64,000 bases of DNA from Clostridium beijerinckii (GTDB lineage: Bacteria; Bacillota; Clostridia; Clostridiales; Clostridiaceae). Below, piece after piece: positions 9,775 through 18,480 of this stretch; the stretch's first letter is position 1, and every line of letters begins with the position of its first letter. The stretch lies in contig NZ_CP144906.1 in the NCBI RefSeq assembly GCF_036699995.1, forward strand, positions 1,798,001-1,862,000, given 5' to 3'. The translations under genes and the position numbers were made by a program. Under the pieces are notes generated by a model. It saw only the letters and a list, made by a program, of their open reading frames with translations. It was not told the origin of the DNA and did not search any database.

Positions 9775-11070
9775 ATGAAAAAAGTAAAAATAGCACTACT
9801 AGGATTGGGGAATGTTGGTCGTGGTGTTTGGATGATTTTAAACTCTAACAAAGAAGAAATTATGAAAAGATGTGGATATGAAGTAGAAGTTGCAAAAGTT
9901 CTTGTTAGAGATAAAAATAAACCAAGAGGCATTGAAATATCGGATGAACTTGTAACAACTGATTTTAATGAAATATTAGAAGATAGTAGCATTAAAATTG
10001 TTGTTGAAGTCATGGGAGGAATGGAGCCGGCCAGAGAGTATATGCTAAGATGCATGGAAAACAAAAAGCATATAGTAACTGCAAATAAAATGTTACTAGC
10101 AACCGGTGGAGATGAACTTTTTGAAAAAGCAGATGAAAACGGAATTATGTTTAGTTATGAAGCTAGTGTAGCTGGAGGAATTCCAATTATAAAGGGAATA
10201 GATGAAAGCTTAACTGCAAATAAAATAGAAACTCTTTATGGAATAGTAAATGGAACAACTAATTACATCTTAAGCAAGATGGAACTTGAAGGTGCTGATT
10301 TCGATGATGTATTAAAGGAAGCACAAGAAAAAGGATATGCTGAAGCTGATCCTACATCAGATATTGAAGGATATGATGCACAATATAAATTAGCAATACT
10401 TGCTTCATTAGCTTTTGGATCTAAGATAGATGTAAAAAATGTATATAGAGAAGGAATTACCAAAATTGGAGCTGTTGATATGAAATATGCTAAGGAATTT
10501 AAAATGGGAATTAAATTACTTGCTATAGCAAAAGAAACTAATGGCAAAGTTGAACTTAGAGTTCACCCTACAATGATTCCGAAGAAACACCCGCTTTCGA
10601 ATGTTTATGATTCATACAATGCTGTATTTATAAGAGGAAATGCAGTAGGAGATTTAATGTTTTACGGAAGAGGTGCAGGAGATCTTCCAACGGGCAGTGC
10701 GGTAGTGAGTGATATTGTTTCGATTGTAAGAAATAATGTTGAAACAGAAAATCCGAATCCAGTAGTAAAGAATAACCTATGGGAAAGAGAAATTTTAGAC
10801 ATGGGTTCAGTTGAAAGTAAATTTTATATAAGAGCAACTGTTTTGGATGAATCAGGGGTTCTTGGAGAAATTACTGCAATACTTGGAAAACATAATGTAA
10901 GTATAAGGTCTGTGATACAAAAAGGTGACGAAGAAGATGGTCAGGTAACTATTGTGTTAGTTACTCACAGAACTAGCGAGGCTCAAATTGATGGGGCGGT
11001 TGAAGAAATTACTAGCTTAAAATCTGTTTACAAAATAGATAACATAATAAGGATAGAAGATTTTAAATAA
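9775..11070 (+). CDS. hom: Homoserine dehydrogenase
   Basis: 431 residues: an N-terminal NAD(P)-binding Rossmann fold (LGLGNVGRGVW), the catalytic domain (ANKMLLATGGDELF, AGGIPIIKG, GIVNGTTNYILSKM, AEADPTSDIEGYDA), and a C-terminal ACT domain (VLDESGVLGEITAILGKHNVSI) that usually gives feedback control by threonine. It reduces aspartate semialdehyde to homoserine on the way to threonine and methionine. The gene stands alone, followed by a terminator, with no thrB/thrC adjacent. RBS AAGGGGGGC precedes the ATG; no T-box or riboswitch is seen upstream. Confidence 0.96.
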   Translation: MKKVKIALLGLGNVGRGVWMILNSNKEEIMKRCGYEVEVAKVLVRDKNKPRGIEISDELVTTDFNEILEDSSIKIVVEVMGGMEPAREYMLRCMENKKHIVTANKMLLATGGDELFEKADENGIMFSYEASVAGGIPIIKGIDESLTANKIETLYGIVNGTTNYILSKMELEGADFDDVLKEAQEKGYAEADPTSDIEGYDAQYKLAILASLAFGSKIDVKNVYREGITKIGAVDMKYAKEFKMGIKLLAIAKETNGKVELRVHPTMIPKKHPLSNVYDSYNAVFIRGNAVGDLMFYGRGAGDLPTGSAVVSDIVSIVRNNVETENPNPVVKNNLWEREILDMGSVESKFYIRATVLDESGVLGEITAILGKHNVSIRSVIQKGDEEDGQVTIVLVTHRTSEAQIDGAVEEITSLKSVYKIDNIIRIEDFK

Positions 11071-11138
11071 ATTAAATGTTAAACATGTAATTTCATTTAT
11101 ATAAAAAACAATAGATAGTATTATGATAAAGATTAATG

Positions 11139-11175
11139 CCGCTTATTACATATAATAAGCGGTGTTTTGTTTTAA
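11139..11175 (+). terminator. Rho-independent terminator after hom
   Basis: 10-bp perfect stem 11139-11148 with 11153-11162 (CCGCTTATTA/TAATAAGCGG), a CATA loop and a T-rich tail. Confidence 0.88.
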
Positions 11176-11241
11176 TTAAAAGTTTTTTAGAAAAAGCTCA
11201 AAAAATGCGATACGAAAATTAAGTAAAATATAGAAAAAATA

Positions 11242-11250
11242 TGTTATAAT
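11242..11250 (+). promoter_or_regulatory. Extended -10 promoter element for the FIST gene
   Basis: TGTTATAAT about 87 bp before the chosen TTG start; the -35 region is poor, so activity would rest on the TGn extension. Confidence 0.5.
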
Positions 11251-11336
11251 TACTGAGTATTTGAAAAATTGGACAATATATGAGTTATGATAAATAATAT
11301 ATCACTTATTTAGTGGTAAGAAAGGGATGGTCATTT

Positions 11337-12683
11337 TTGCCTGGAAAAATAAAGAAGATGATTGATGAGATTATTCAACAAAGATCAAAAGGGAATCCTG
11401 CTATTAAGGAAATGACTATAGCTAAACTAATCCTAAAAGGAATTAATCCTAATAAATTTGATATAGATTCTCCAGATGATATAACTATAATTAATAAACT
11501 TTTCGATATTGCTAGACAGTTAAATATAAAGAATCTGGAAGGTGTTGGGGAAAATATTAAATCCTCATTCTCAACCGAAATATCAGAAGAGGATGCAGTG
11601 AAAGATATAAAAAATCAATTAAACATTAATGACATAAAGTTAGTAATATTTTTTGCATCTTCTAATTATAGTCAACAAAAGATAAGTTCGCTTATGCAAG
11701 AAGCATTTAAAGAGTGTGTTGTTGTGGGATGCTCTACAGCAGGTGAACTTGTAAGTGGAGAAATACTAGATAATTCGATTGTTGCAATGGCTATTAACTC
11801 AGATATTATTTCTGGTATAAAAGTTGAATTGGTTGAAAATATAAAGAAAAATTTAAACTTAGAACCTGCTTTTACTTCCTTTGAAGAATACTTTAAAGAA
11901 AGTTTATACAATATGAGTGCAGAAAAGTTTGTTGGTATAACATTAATAGATGGATTAAGTATGAAAGAGGAAAAAATAATGGACATGATAGGCAATAGGA
12001 CTAATGTGTTCTTTATTGGTGGTTCAGCTGGTGATAACAACGAATTTTTAGAGACATATGTTTCTGTTAATGGATATACTTCGACAGATTCGGTAGCTTT
12101 AATTTTACTAAAGATAAGTGATGATGCTGAGTTTAGTTTTATAAAAACGCAAAGTTTCGAATCTTTGGATTATAGCTTCGTTGCAAACAAAGTAGATGAA
12201 GAAAAAAGGCAAGTAATTGAATTTAATAATAGACCCGCTGCATTGGAATATGCAGATGCTGTGAAAGCTAACAATATTAAAGAAATTTCAAAATATTTTA
12301 TGAGCAACCCATTAGGATTAATGATTGAGGAAAATAATTTTTTTATAAGATCACCGCAAAGAGTCATAGGGACAAGTCTGATGTTTTATTGCAATATACT
12401 TGAAGGGATGGAAGTTAAACTTTTAAAAGCCACGAATATAATTGATGATACACGAAGGACGATTGAAAATAAAGTCAGTGAATTGGGAAAGATTGATGGC
12501 ATTATAAATTTTCAATGTATACATAGAACGATGGAATTGAAAAAGAAAAACTTGTCAGATGAATATGCTAAAATATTTAATGATATTCCTACTATAGGAT
12601 TTTCTGCTTATGGAGAACAATATATAGGTCATATAAATGACACATCTACAATGATAATTTTTAATTTAAAGACAAGAGAATAG
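11337..12683 (+). CDS. FIST domain sensory protein
   Basis: 448 residues from TTG 11337, selected because AGAAAGGG lies about 14-20 bases upstream; GTG 11313 has no ribosome binding site. After a roughly 85-residue helical N-terminal extension comes FIST_N (LVIFFASSNYSQQKISSLM, VVGCSTAGELVSG, FIGGSAGDN) and then FIST_C (GFSAYGEQYIGHINDTSTMIIF). FIST proteins are thought to sense small ligands, possibly amino acids, and are usually tied to signalling proteins. No membrane segment is seen, so it should be cytoplasmic. A histidine kinase follows 89 bp downstream, suggesting a ligand-sensing pair. Confidence 0.88.
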   Translation: MPGKIKKMIDEIIQQRSKGNPAIKEMTIAKLILKGINPNKFDIDSPDDITIINKLFDIARQLNIKNLEGVGENIKSSFSTEISEEDAVKDIKNQLNINDIKLVIFFASSNYSQQKISSLMQEAFKECVVVGCSTAGELVSGEILDNSIVAMAINSDIISGIKVELVENIKKNLNLEPAFTSFEEYFKESLYNMSAEKFVGITLIDGLSMKEEKIMDMIGNRTNVFFIGGSAGDNNEFLETYVSVNGYTSTDSVALILLKISDDAEFSFIKTQSFESLDYSFVANKVDEEKRQVIEFNNRPAALEYADAVKANNIKEISKYFMSNPLGLMIEENNFFIRSPQRVIGTSLMFYCNILEGMEVKLLKATNIIDDTRRTIENKVSELGKIDGIINFQCIHRTMELKKKNLSDEYAKIFNDIPTIGFSAYGEQYIGHINDTSTMIIFNLKTRE

Positions 12684-12772
12684 ACTAAGAGAAACGAAAT
12701 GAAAAATAGGGAACTTTAAATATATGATTTTTTATAGAATATTAAAATGTTTTTGAAACGAGGCTATAAGTA

Positions 12773-14611
12773 ATGGAGAATTTAGAAAAATTTTTTTATG
12801 AAGCTAATATTCTTATTGTTCATGACTACTTTGAAGATTCACGGGTACTAATAAAATTTCTTAATTATAGAGGATATATAAATATAAAAAGTGTCAAAAA
12901 AAGTGAATCAATCATAAAATCAATAAAAGAAAATATACCAGATATAATTTTAATAAATATAAACTTGGGAGATATTAATGGGTATGAATTATGCGAAATT
13001 ATAAGAAAGGAAGATGATTTGGTAGATGTTCCAATTATTTTTATAAACTCAGGTGGAGAAGCTATTGACCGGAATAAAATATATATTGTTGGAGGAAATG
13101 ATTATTTAAGTACTCCACTTGAATATGAGGAAGTTATAAATAGAATTGAGATGCATTTAAAAATTAGATTTATGGAACATAAGATAAAATTTCATAAGGA
13201 GAATTATGAGATAACATATACTGAATTAAAGAATTGGAATAGGGTGTTATTAAAAAGAAATAGTGATTTAGTTAATGAAGTTATTGAAAAAGATAATCAA
13301 TTGGAGGATATAACTTCTGAGCTAAAAGAATTCAATATTATATTAGAAGAAGAGATGAACGAAAGAACTAGAACAGAAGAGGCATTAAAGGAAAGTGAGA
13401 GACAGTTACGGCATTCCATAGAAGAGGCACCAGTCCCAATAATGTTATATACAGAAGATGGTTTTGTAAAAAAGATTAATAGATCATGGAGTGACATTAC
13501 TGGATATAAGCTTGCAGATATTCCGACGATTTTGGAATGGGCAAATATTTCAGAGGCATTTAAGGAAGAATTGAGTAGTATAAATATAAACAAGTTATTT
13601 AATTCTGAAAAAAGACAAAACAATGGTGAGTTTTCTATAAGAACATATGATGGAAGTATAAAGATTTGCAATTTTTATTCAGCATATATTGGTGAGTTAG
13701 AGGATGGGCATAGATTATTCATGAAAGTAGCTATAGATGTGACGGAAAAAAAGCATATGGAAGAATTGCAAAAGAGTGTTGAAGAAGAAAGAAAAAAATT
13801 GTATGAAATTAAGGAATACGATAGAATACGAACAGAATTTTTTTCAAATATATCTCATGAATTAAGAACACCAATTAACGTAATTTTTTCAGCATTGCAA
13901 ATGCATGAACTTATATTAAAAGATTGTTTATTTGAAGATAAAGATATCGATAAATATAAATATACTAAAATAATGAAACAGAACTGCTATCGTATTTTAA
14001 GACTTATAAATAATATTATAGATATAACGAAAATTGATTCTGGATATTTTAATATCAATGAACATAATATTGATATTATTGCTCTTATAGAGAATATAAC
14101 TTTATCGGTAGCTGACTATATTGAGAATAAAGGCCTATCACTTATATTTGACACAAACGTAGAAGAAAAAATTATGGCCTGTGATCCGGAAAAGATTGAA
14201 AGAATTATTTTAAATATATTATCAAATGCAGTAAAATTTACTTCAAATGGTGGAAAAATATCTGTTAGTATTGAAGATTGTTATGAGAAAATTTGTATAA
14301 AAATCAAAGATACAGGGAGAGGCATTCCACAAGATAAATTGAATTCGATATTTGAAAGATTTATACAGGTAGATAAATCTCTAGCTAGAGATCATGAAGG
14401 GAGTGGGATAGGGCTCTCTCTTGTAAAGTCCTTAGTTGAGCTACACGGTGGAATAATATCTGTAAAAAGTAAAATGAATTGTGGCACTGAATTTGTTATA
14501 TATATCCCATGCAAACTAGTGAAAAATGAAGAAGAATATTCTTTTTGTAGCTCTATAGGCGGAGATTGCATTGAAAAAATTAATATAGAATTTTCGGATA
14601 TATATAATTAA
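12773..14611 (+). CDS. Cytoplasmic hybrid histidine kinase: degenerate receiver, PAS, HisKA, HATPase
   Basis: 612 residues with no membrane helix. Residues about 12-130 form a receiver fold, but the key positions are altered: H17-D18 in place of the acidic pair, N62 in place of the phospho-accepting Asp, N92 in place of Thr/Ser and T114 in place of the conserved Lys. A coiled coil (about 150-215) leads to a PAS domain (about 215-330), HisKA with SHELRTP (H362), and HATPase with N-box NILSNAVKFTSNGG, DTGRGIP, FERF and GSGIGLSLV. The kinase should be active while the receiver is a pseudo-receiver. No cognate response regulator lies next to it. Confidence 0.92.
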   Translation: MENLEKFFYEANILIVHDYFEDSRVLIKFLNYRGYINIKSVKKSESIIKSIKENIPDIILININLGDINGYELCEIIRKEDDLVDVPIIFINSGGEAIDRNKIYIVGGNDYLSTPLEYEEVINRIEMHLKIRFMEHKIKFHKENYEITYTELKNWNRVLLKRNSDLVNEVIEKDNQLEDITSELKEFNIILEEEMNERTRTEEALKESERQLRHSIEEAPVPIMLYTEDGFVKKINRSWSDITGYKLADIPTILEWANISEAFKEELSSININKLFNSEKRQNNGEFSIRTYDGSIKICNFYSAYIGELEDGHRLFMKVAIDVTEKKHMEELQKSVEEERKKLYEIKEYDRIRTEFFSNISHELRTPINVIFSALQMHELILKDCLFEDKDIDKYKYTKIMKQNCYRILRLINNIIDITKIDSGYFNINEHNIDIIALIENITLSVADYIENKGLSLIFDTNVEEKIMACDPEKIERIILNILSNAVKFTSNGGKISVSIEDCYEKICIKIKDTGRGIPQDKLNSIFERFIQVDKSLARDHEGSGIGLSLVKSLVELHGGIISVKSKMNCGTEFVIYIPCKLVKNEEEYSFCSSIGGDCIEKINIEFSDIYN

Positions 14612-14624
14612 AAGTATAGATTTT

Positions 14625-14698
14625 AATATATATTGCAAAAATAATCCTTTATCATAATCCTAAAAATATTACAAGAAATTTAACAGTAATTGTGAATT
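14625..14698. repeat. Dispersed intergenic repeat, copy A
   Basis: 74 bp that align without gaps to 63908-63981, 65 of 74 positions identical by my count. It starts with AATATATATTGCAAAAATAA and ends with TAATTGTGAATT, just after the histidine kinase stop codon. No open frame is shared. Confidence 0.85.
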
Positions 14699-14838
14699 AT
14701 ACATTGTACATTGTAAAATGCAACATATATATGCTTATGAAATATTTCTTTTATAATGTAAGTATATGTGAAAAAAAGTTAAGATAATATAGTAAAAAGA
14801 TATTTTTACTTACTTTTTTTAAGAATTTTAAACAAATG

Positions 14839-14867
14839 TTGAATATAAATTTGATATTTGTTACTAT
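14839..14867 (+). promoter_or_regulatory. Promoter of the non-coding transcript unit
   Basis: TTGAAT at 14839-14844, 17-bp spacer, TACTAT at 14862-14867 with a TG two bases before the -10 hexamer, giving an extended -10 box. Transcription would begin near 14875. Confidence 0.55.
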
Positions 14868-14874
14868 ATTAATG

Positions 14875-15146
14875 TGTTTAATAGGTTGGAGATAATGGGG
14901 TTTCAAACAATTAATGGGACTTTATTTATCTCTTTTTGATTGTTATAGGCAGTGAGAAATAAGAATTTAAACTATTTGCCCCCAAAAGGAATGTTTCTAG
15001 AGTGCGAGGAATAATTTGCTATTGCATATCTAAGTATTCAAGTAATATAGTTTCCACACTTTATATGCTATGTTATTAGAAATATTACCTTTTAATAATA
15101 TATGAACCTCTGTATTTATATAGCTTCATAAATACAGAGGCTTTTT
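14875..15146 (+). ncRNA. Candidate small RNA of about 270 nt
   Basis: Sequence between a plausible promoter and a strong terminator with no real coding frame. Internal pairing is visible: AAACTAT near 14969 with ATAGTTT near 15047, and GGCA with TGCC around 14948-14979. I could not match it to SRP RNA, RNase P or tmRNA signatures; a 6S-like RNA is possible but not shown. It could alternatively be a leader of the following membrane protein gene. Confidence 0.45.
15107..15146 (+). terminator. Rho-independent terminator upstream of the membrane protein gene
   Basis: 13-bp perfect stem 15107-15119 with 15128-15140 (CCTCTGTATTTAT/ATAAATACAGAGG), followed by CTTTTTAATT. Confidence 0.88.
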
Positions 15147-15159
15147 AATTCCATTCTTT

Positions 15160-15168
15160 ATGTTATAA
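15160..15168 (+). promoter_or_regulatory. Extended -10 promoter element for the 15208 gene
   Basis: TGTTATAAT about 40 bp before the ATG and just after the upstream terminator, so the membrane protein gene probably has its own start site. Confidence 0.5.
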
Positions 15169-15207
15169 TTTAAGCAAAAGAAATAAAATACAGTGTGGAG
15201 GAAAAGG

Positions 15208-16824
15208 ATGGGTAGTAATAGAGATTTAATTAGATATTTAAAGATATTATTAAGCGCATACTTAATTATAGGACTAATTTTAATTTTTAGTAGTTCTATG
15301 GTTTTAGATTTAAGTCTTAATGTTTTAACAATAACAGGGATATTTGTGGCGTGTACACTGGTATATGGAGTATTAATTAGAAATAAAAAATATATATCTA
15401 CGGCAATTATTGTTGCATTGTTATATGTTGTTGCAATTATCATATATAGTCCATTAATTAGCTATAATGCTCATAGAAATCTAATAGGAAATATAGAAGA
15501 AATGGATTTTTCTAGCCAAATAGAATATATTGATATAAATCAGTTGCCTATTATTGATAAAGAACTTGCATATAAGTTAGCTGATAAGAAATTAGGTGAA
15601 ATTACTAGTCTTGGGAGTCAAGTGAGTGTTGGTCAATTGACATTACAAAGTGTAAATGGTCAACTGTGTTATGTTGGACCACTTGAGCATTCTTCTTTTC
15701 TTAAATGGATTAGTAATAGAGAGGGAACAATAGGGTATATTAAGGTAAGTGCTACAAATCAAAATGATGTAGAGTTGGTTACGCAGCTTGATGGAAAAGA
15801 TATTAGGCTTAAATATTTAAATTCTGCATATTTTCTTAGTGATTTAAATAGAGCGGCTTACTTTAGAGATATGAAAGCAGGGCACACAGATTATACTTTT
15901 GAATTAGATGATAGCGGCAGACCATATTGGGTCATTACAAGATATGATACTGGCGTGGGCATTACAGAAGAGAAGGCCATAGGTGCATTAGTAATGGATG
16001 CTCAGACAGGTGAATCAACTATTTATAATACTGATAATCTACCAGAATGGGTAGACAGAATACAGCCGATGAAATATATTAATAGGTATATTAATAAATG
16101 GGGAGAATTGGTTCATGGTGTTTTGAATTTTACGGATAAAGATAAGCTTAAGACAACAACGGATGGTATGAACATTATATACAATAAGGGCGTATGCTAC
16201 TATTATACAGGTATAACTTCAGTAGGAAGTGATGAATCACTTGTAGGATTTATGCTTACTAATACAAGGACAGGAGAAACTAAAATGTATAAAACTGCTG
16301 GTGCTACAGAAGAAGCAAGCATGAGATCAGCAGAAGGAAAGGTACAACAGTATGGGTACAAAGCTACTTTTCCATATCTGATCAACATACAAAATGAGCC
16401 GACATATTTTATGACGCTCAAAGATTCCAATGGGTTAGTTAAGCAATATGCTATGGTGAATGTAAAAAATTATAACACTGTAGGAGTTGGGGATACTCTT
16501 CAAGCTACTCTAAATAAATATTTAGAGGGATTAACCAATACTAACATTTCTCTCGAAAGTGGAAACCAGGAAGAAGTTATAAGAGGAGAAGTAGAGAGGA
16601 TAGGTCTAGTTATTAAAGAAGGTACGAGTATTTATGACATTAAGTTAAAAAATAATGAGAATATTTTCTCGGTTTCAACGGAGACATCTAGAGAGGTTGC
16701 ATTAACTCAGGTTAACGACTCAGTGGAAATGAAGTTTATTAAAGTTGGAGATAATAGATATATTATAACTAATTCATTTAGTAATCTTTCTTTTGGTAAC
16801 AGTGAGAAACAGAAAAAGGAATAG
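15208..16824 (+). CDS. Large membrane-anchored protein, unknown function
   Basis: 538 residues. ATG 15208 is chosen over the upstream GTG because GTGGAGG lies 6 bases before it. Three hydrophobic helices occupy about residues 10-90, followed by a large hydrophilic domain of about 440 residues with repeated aromatic/Thr-rich beta segments (for example LVMDAQTGESTIYNTDNLPEW, MLTNTRTGETKMYKTAG). The paired 'A/TxTGE' segments look like internal repeats of PepSY-like or beta-sandwich character, but I cannot assign a family. It is probably extracytoplasmic. It appears to be monocistronic. Confidence 0.8.
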   Translation: MGSNRDLIRYLKILLSAYLIIGLILIFSSSMVLDLSLNVLTITGIFVACTLVYGVLIRNKKYISTAIIVALLYVVAIIIYSPLISYNAHRNLIGNIEEMDFSSQIEYIDINQLPIIDKELAYKLADKKLGEITSLGSQVSVGQLTLQSVNGQLCYVGPLEHSSFLKWISNREGTIGYIKVSATNQNDVELVTQLDGKDIRLKYLNSAYFLSDLNRAAYFRDMKAGHTDYTFELDDSGRPYWVITRYDTGVGITEEKAIGALVMDAQTGESTIYNTDNLPEWVDRIQPMKYINRYINKWGELVHGVLNFTDKDKLKTTTDGMNIIYNKGVCYYYTGITSVGSDESLVGFMLTNTRTGETKMYKTAGATEEASMRSAEGKVQQYGYKATFPYLINIQNEPTYFMTLKDSNGLVKQYAMVNVKNYNTVGVGDTLQATLNKYLEGLTNTNISLESGNQEEVIRGEVERIGLVIKEGTSIYDIKLKNNENIFSVSTETSREVALTQVNDSVEMKFIKVGDNRYIITNSFSNLSFGNSEKQKKE

Positions 16825-16988
16825 GAAGAAAATAATTAAAATTAAGTATTGCAATTAAAAGGGAGCTATGATATACTAAAATAGTTCCTAAAGGGAATAA
16901 AAAATATATCAAAGATTTAATTATATTAAAATTTCTCCTTATGAGAAAGTATTATTTAACTAAGTCTTTAAATTTGGAGGAATTGAAA

Positions 16989-17144
16989 ATGGAAGATAAA
17001 ACATTAGTATGTAAAGATTGTGGAAAAGAATTTATATTCACAGTTGGAGAACAAGAATTCTACAAAGAAAAAGGATTCGAAAATGATCCTGTAAGATGTG
17101 CAGATTGTAGAAGAGCTAGAAAGCAACAAAACAACAGAAGATAG
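16989..17144 (+). CDS. Small zinc-ribbon protein
   Basis: 51 residues from ATG 16989, which has TTGGAGG 8 bases upstream; a longer in-frame ATG at 16941 lacks a ribosome binding site. Two CxxC pairs (VCKDCGKEF and RCADCRRA) flank an acidic/aromatic middle, followed by a basic tail. This matches the 'probable zinc-ribbon' family of small clostridial proteins. Role unknown, possibly nucleic-acid or ribosome binding. A terminator follows directly. Confidence 0.88.
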   Translation: MEDKTLVCKDCGKEFIFTVGEQEFYKEKGFENDPVRCADCRRARKQQNNRR

Positions 17145-17161
17145 TTTCTGTTTGCAAAGAT

Positions 17162-17194
17162 AAGCTATAAGATATTATTCTTATAGCTTTTTTA
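17162..17194 (+). terminator. Terminator after the zinc-ribbon gene
   Basis: 11-bp stem 17162-17172 with 17179-17189 (AAGCTATAAGA/TCTTATAGCTT) and a T run. It could also serve the facing small gene on the minus strand. Confidence 0.85.
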
Positions 17195-17260
17195 TTATAT
17201 ATTAGTATAATTAATATTTTTGTGGTATATATAGGATATTATTAATTAACAAACCATACA

Positions 17261-17413
17261 CTAATTTATATGGTCATTTTGAACCCCTTCTCTTTTAACT
17301 GAATGTCTTTTTCTGTTTGGATTGTGGTTCATATTTTCTTGAGTTATAGGAGTTTGATGATTGCATTTTTCCATTCTAGCATGTTTGTTATCAGGTTGAC
17401 TATCTTTTGGCAT
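17261..17413 (-). CDS. Small hydrophilic protein, 50 residues
   Basis: ATG at 17413 on the minus strand preceded by AAGGGAGG at ideal spacing; the frame runs 50 codons to TAG at 17261. The product begins MPKDSQPDNKHARMEK and is rich in Asn, His, Lys and Arg, with one cysteine and no hydrophobic segment. No family is recognised. The very strong ribosome binding site and position between two terminators argue that it is real. Confidence 0.65.
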   Translation of the reverse strand: MPKDSQPDNKHARMEKCNHQTPITQENMNHNPNRKRHSVKREGVQNDHIN

Positions 17414-17540
17414 AATAAAAACCTCCCTTAAACAATAAATTTACATATTAATTTTTTGCTAAGTGGTACAATATTATTCGTAAGCTGTAGAAAAAATAAT
17501 AACAATATTGGTTATATTATTAATTAAATAGAAAATAAAT

Positions 17541-17589
17541 AAACCTGCTAAATAATATATTAATTATACCTATATTATTTAGCAGGTTT
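17541..17589 (-). terminator. Terminator after the CarD-like gene
   Basis: 18-bp perfect stem 17541-17558 with 17572-17589 and a 13-base loop, with a T-rich tail on the minus strand (TTTATTTATTTTC). It lies about 60 bp past the CarD-like stop codon. Confidence 0.85.
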
Positions 17590-17646
17590 ATTCAAATCTA
17601 TTTTCGGTATATAAATTATTTTGTAATAGTTAATGTAAACAAAAAC

Positions 17647-18126
17647 TTAGTTAAGATTCAAATTTAAAAAATTTGTAGCTTCAACTTCGCTAATATTTTT
17701 TATAACTGAAACTTCTTCAACTAAAAATTTGTAAGCAGTATTAAATAATTGTTTTTCACTTGAACTAAGTGATTTTTTCTTATTCATAAGAATCAGATCG
17801 TAAACTACTTCTGCACTATCTTTAAGTAATCCAGATCTTATTTTTTTTGCATTAGCCTGATATCTTTCCTTGGATGATGCAAGTTCAAATTCACTACTTT
17901 TATTTTCAAGAGTGAGTAATATATGATCTAAGGTAGAGTTATCACAAACTTTTCGTAAATTTGAGTTAGATGCCTTATCACTTGGAATCATAATTTCTAA
18001 ATTATTTGACATGATCTTTACGATTATGTATTCCTTGGTATTTCCTGAAAAAATCTTATTTTCTATTCTTTCAACAGTGCCTATGCCTTGCATTGGATAA
18101 ACGACTTTATCTCCTATCAAAAACAA
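17647..18126 (-). CDS. CarD family transcriptional regulator
   Basis: 159 residues. The TTG start at 18126, 8 bases after AAGGAGG, gives the family N-terminus MFLIGDKVVYPMQGIGTVE. The N-terminal Tudor-like RNA polymerase interaction domain (residues 1-65, IPSDKASNSNLRKV) is followed by a helical C-terminal domain that should contact DNA at the promoter. CarD/CdnL proteins bind the RNA polymerase beta subunit and stabilise or alter open complexes. It is divergent from the next gene and has its own promoter and terminator. Confidence 0.9.
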   Translation of the reverse strand: MFLIGDKVVYPMQGIGTVERIENKIFSGNTKEYIIVKIMSNNLEIMIPSDKASNSNLRKVCDNSTLDHILLTLENKSSEFELASSKERYQANAKKIRSGLLKDSAEVVYDLILMNKKKSLSSSEKQLFNTAYKFLVEEVSVIKNISEVEATNFLNLNLN

Positions 18127-18480
18127 AAAACACACCTCCTTAAATGGTTGTTCTATTATTATAACACATTATTAAAAAAAATAAAACTTAAATATATCAT
18201 ATCTATTATTCTATGTCAATAATATTTGCAGTTTTTAAAATGTAATACTAATTCCTTGGATAACTATGTTGTGTAAAAATTTATATGACAATTAAATGTA
18301 AATAATAAATTGAAAAATACATATTTAAAGAAATTATGACAAGTAATAATAATACAAAAAATAAAATAAATGTAAAAAATGTAAAAAAATATAGAAGCAT
18401 GAGTGAAACAACAACTTGATAATAAATAATATGTGATGTAAAATTAAGGAAATGATTACAGAAAAGAGGGGGTTGCTGGC
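18127..18480. other. Divergent intergenic region, AT-rich
   Basis: 354 bp between the CarD-like gene and the membrane protein gene at 18481. Apart from the CarD -10 element, I see only A-rich runs such as around 18355-18395 and no defined operator or RNA structure. Confidence 0.5.
18158..18166 (-). promoter_or_regulatory. Extended -10 promoter element for the CarD-like gene
   Basis: Minus-strand TGTTATAAT (18166 to 18158), about 32 bp before the TTG start, again without a clear -35. Confidence 0.5.

Larger units (their letters stand above)
14612..15207. other. 596-bp intergenic region: dispersed repeat, then promoter-to-terminator unit
   Basis: No protein gene of normal size is visible. The region holds a copy of a dispersed repeat (14625-14698), an apparent promoter (14839-14867), about 270 bp of non-coding sequence, a strong terminator (15107-15146) and an extended -10 box (15160-15168) for the next gene. 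A 14-codon frame at 14895-14939 with a GGAGAT ribosome binding site is present but too short to trust. Confidence 0.6.

Noticed and set aside
14895..14939. 14-codon frame (MGFQTINGTLFISF) after GGAGAT in the small-RNA candidate
   Set aside because: Too short to support as a gene without conservation or ribosome profiling; mentioned only as a possibility.
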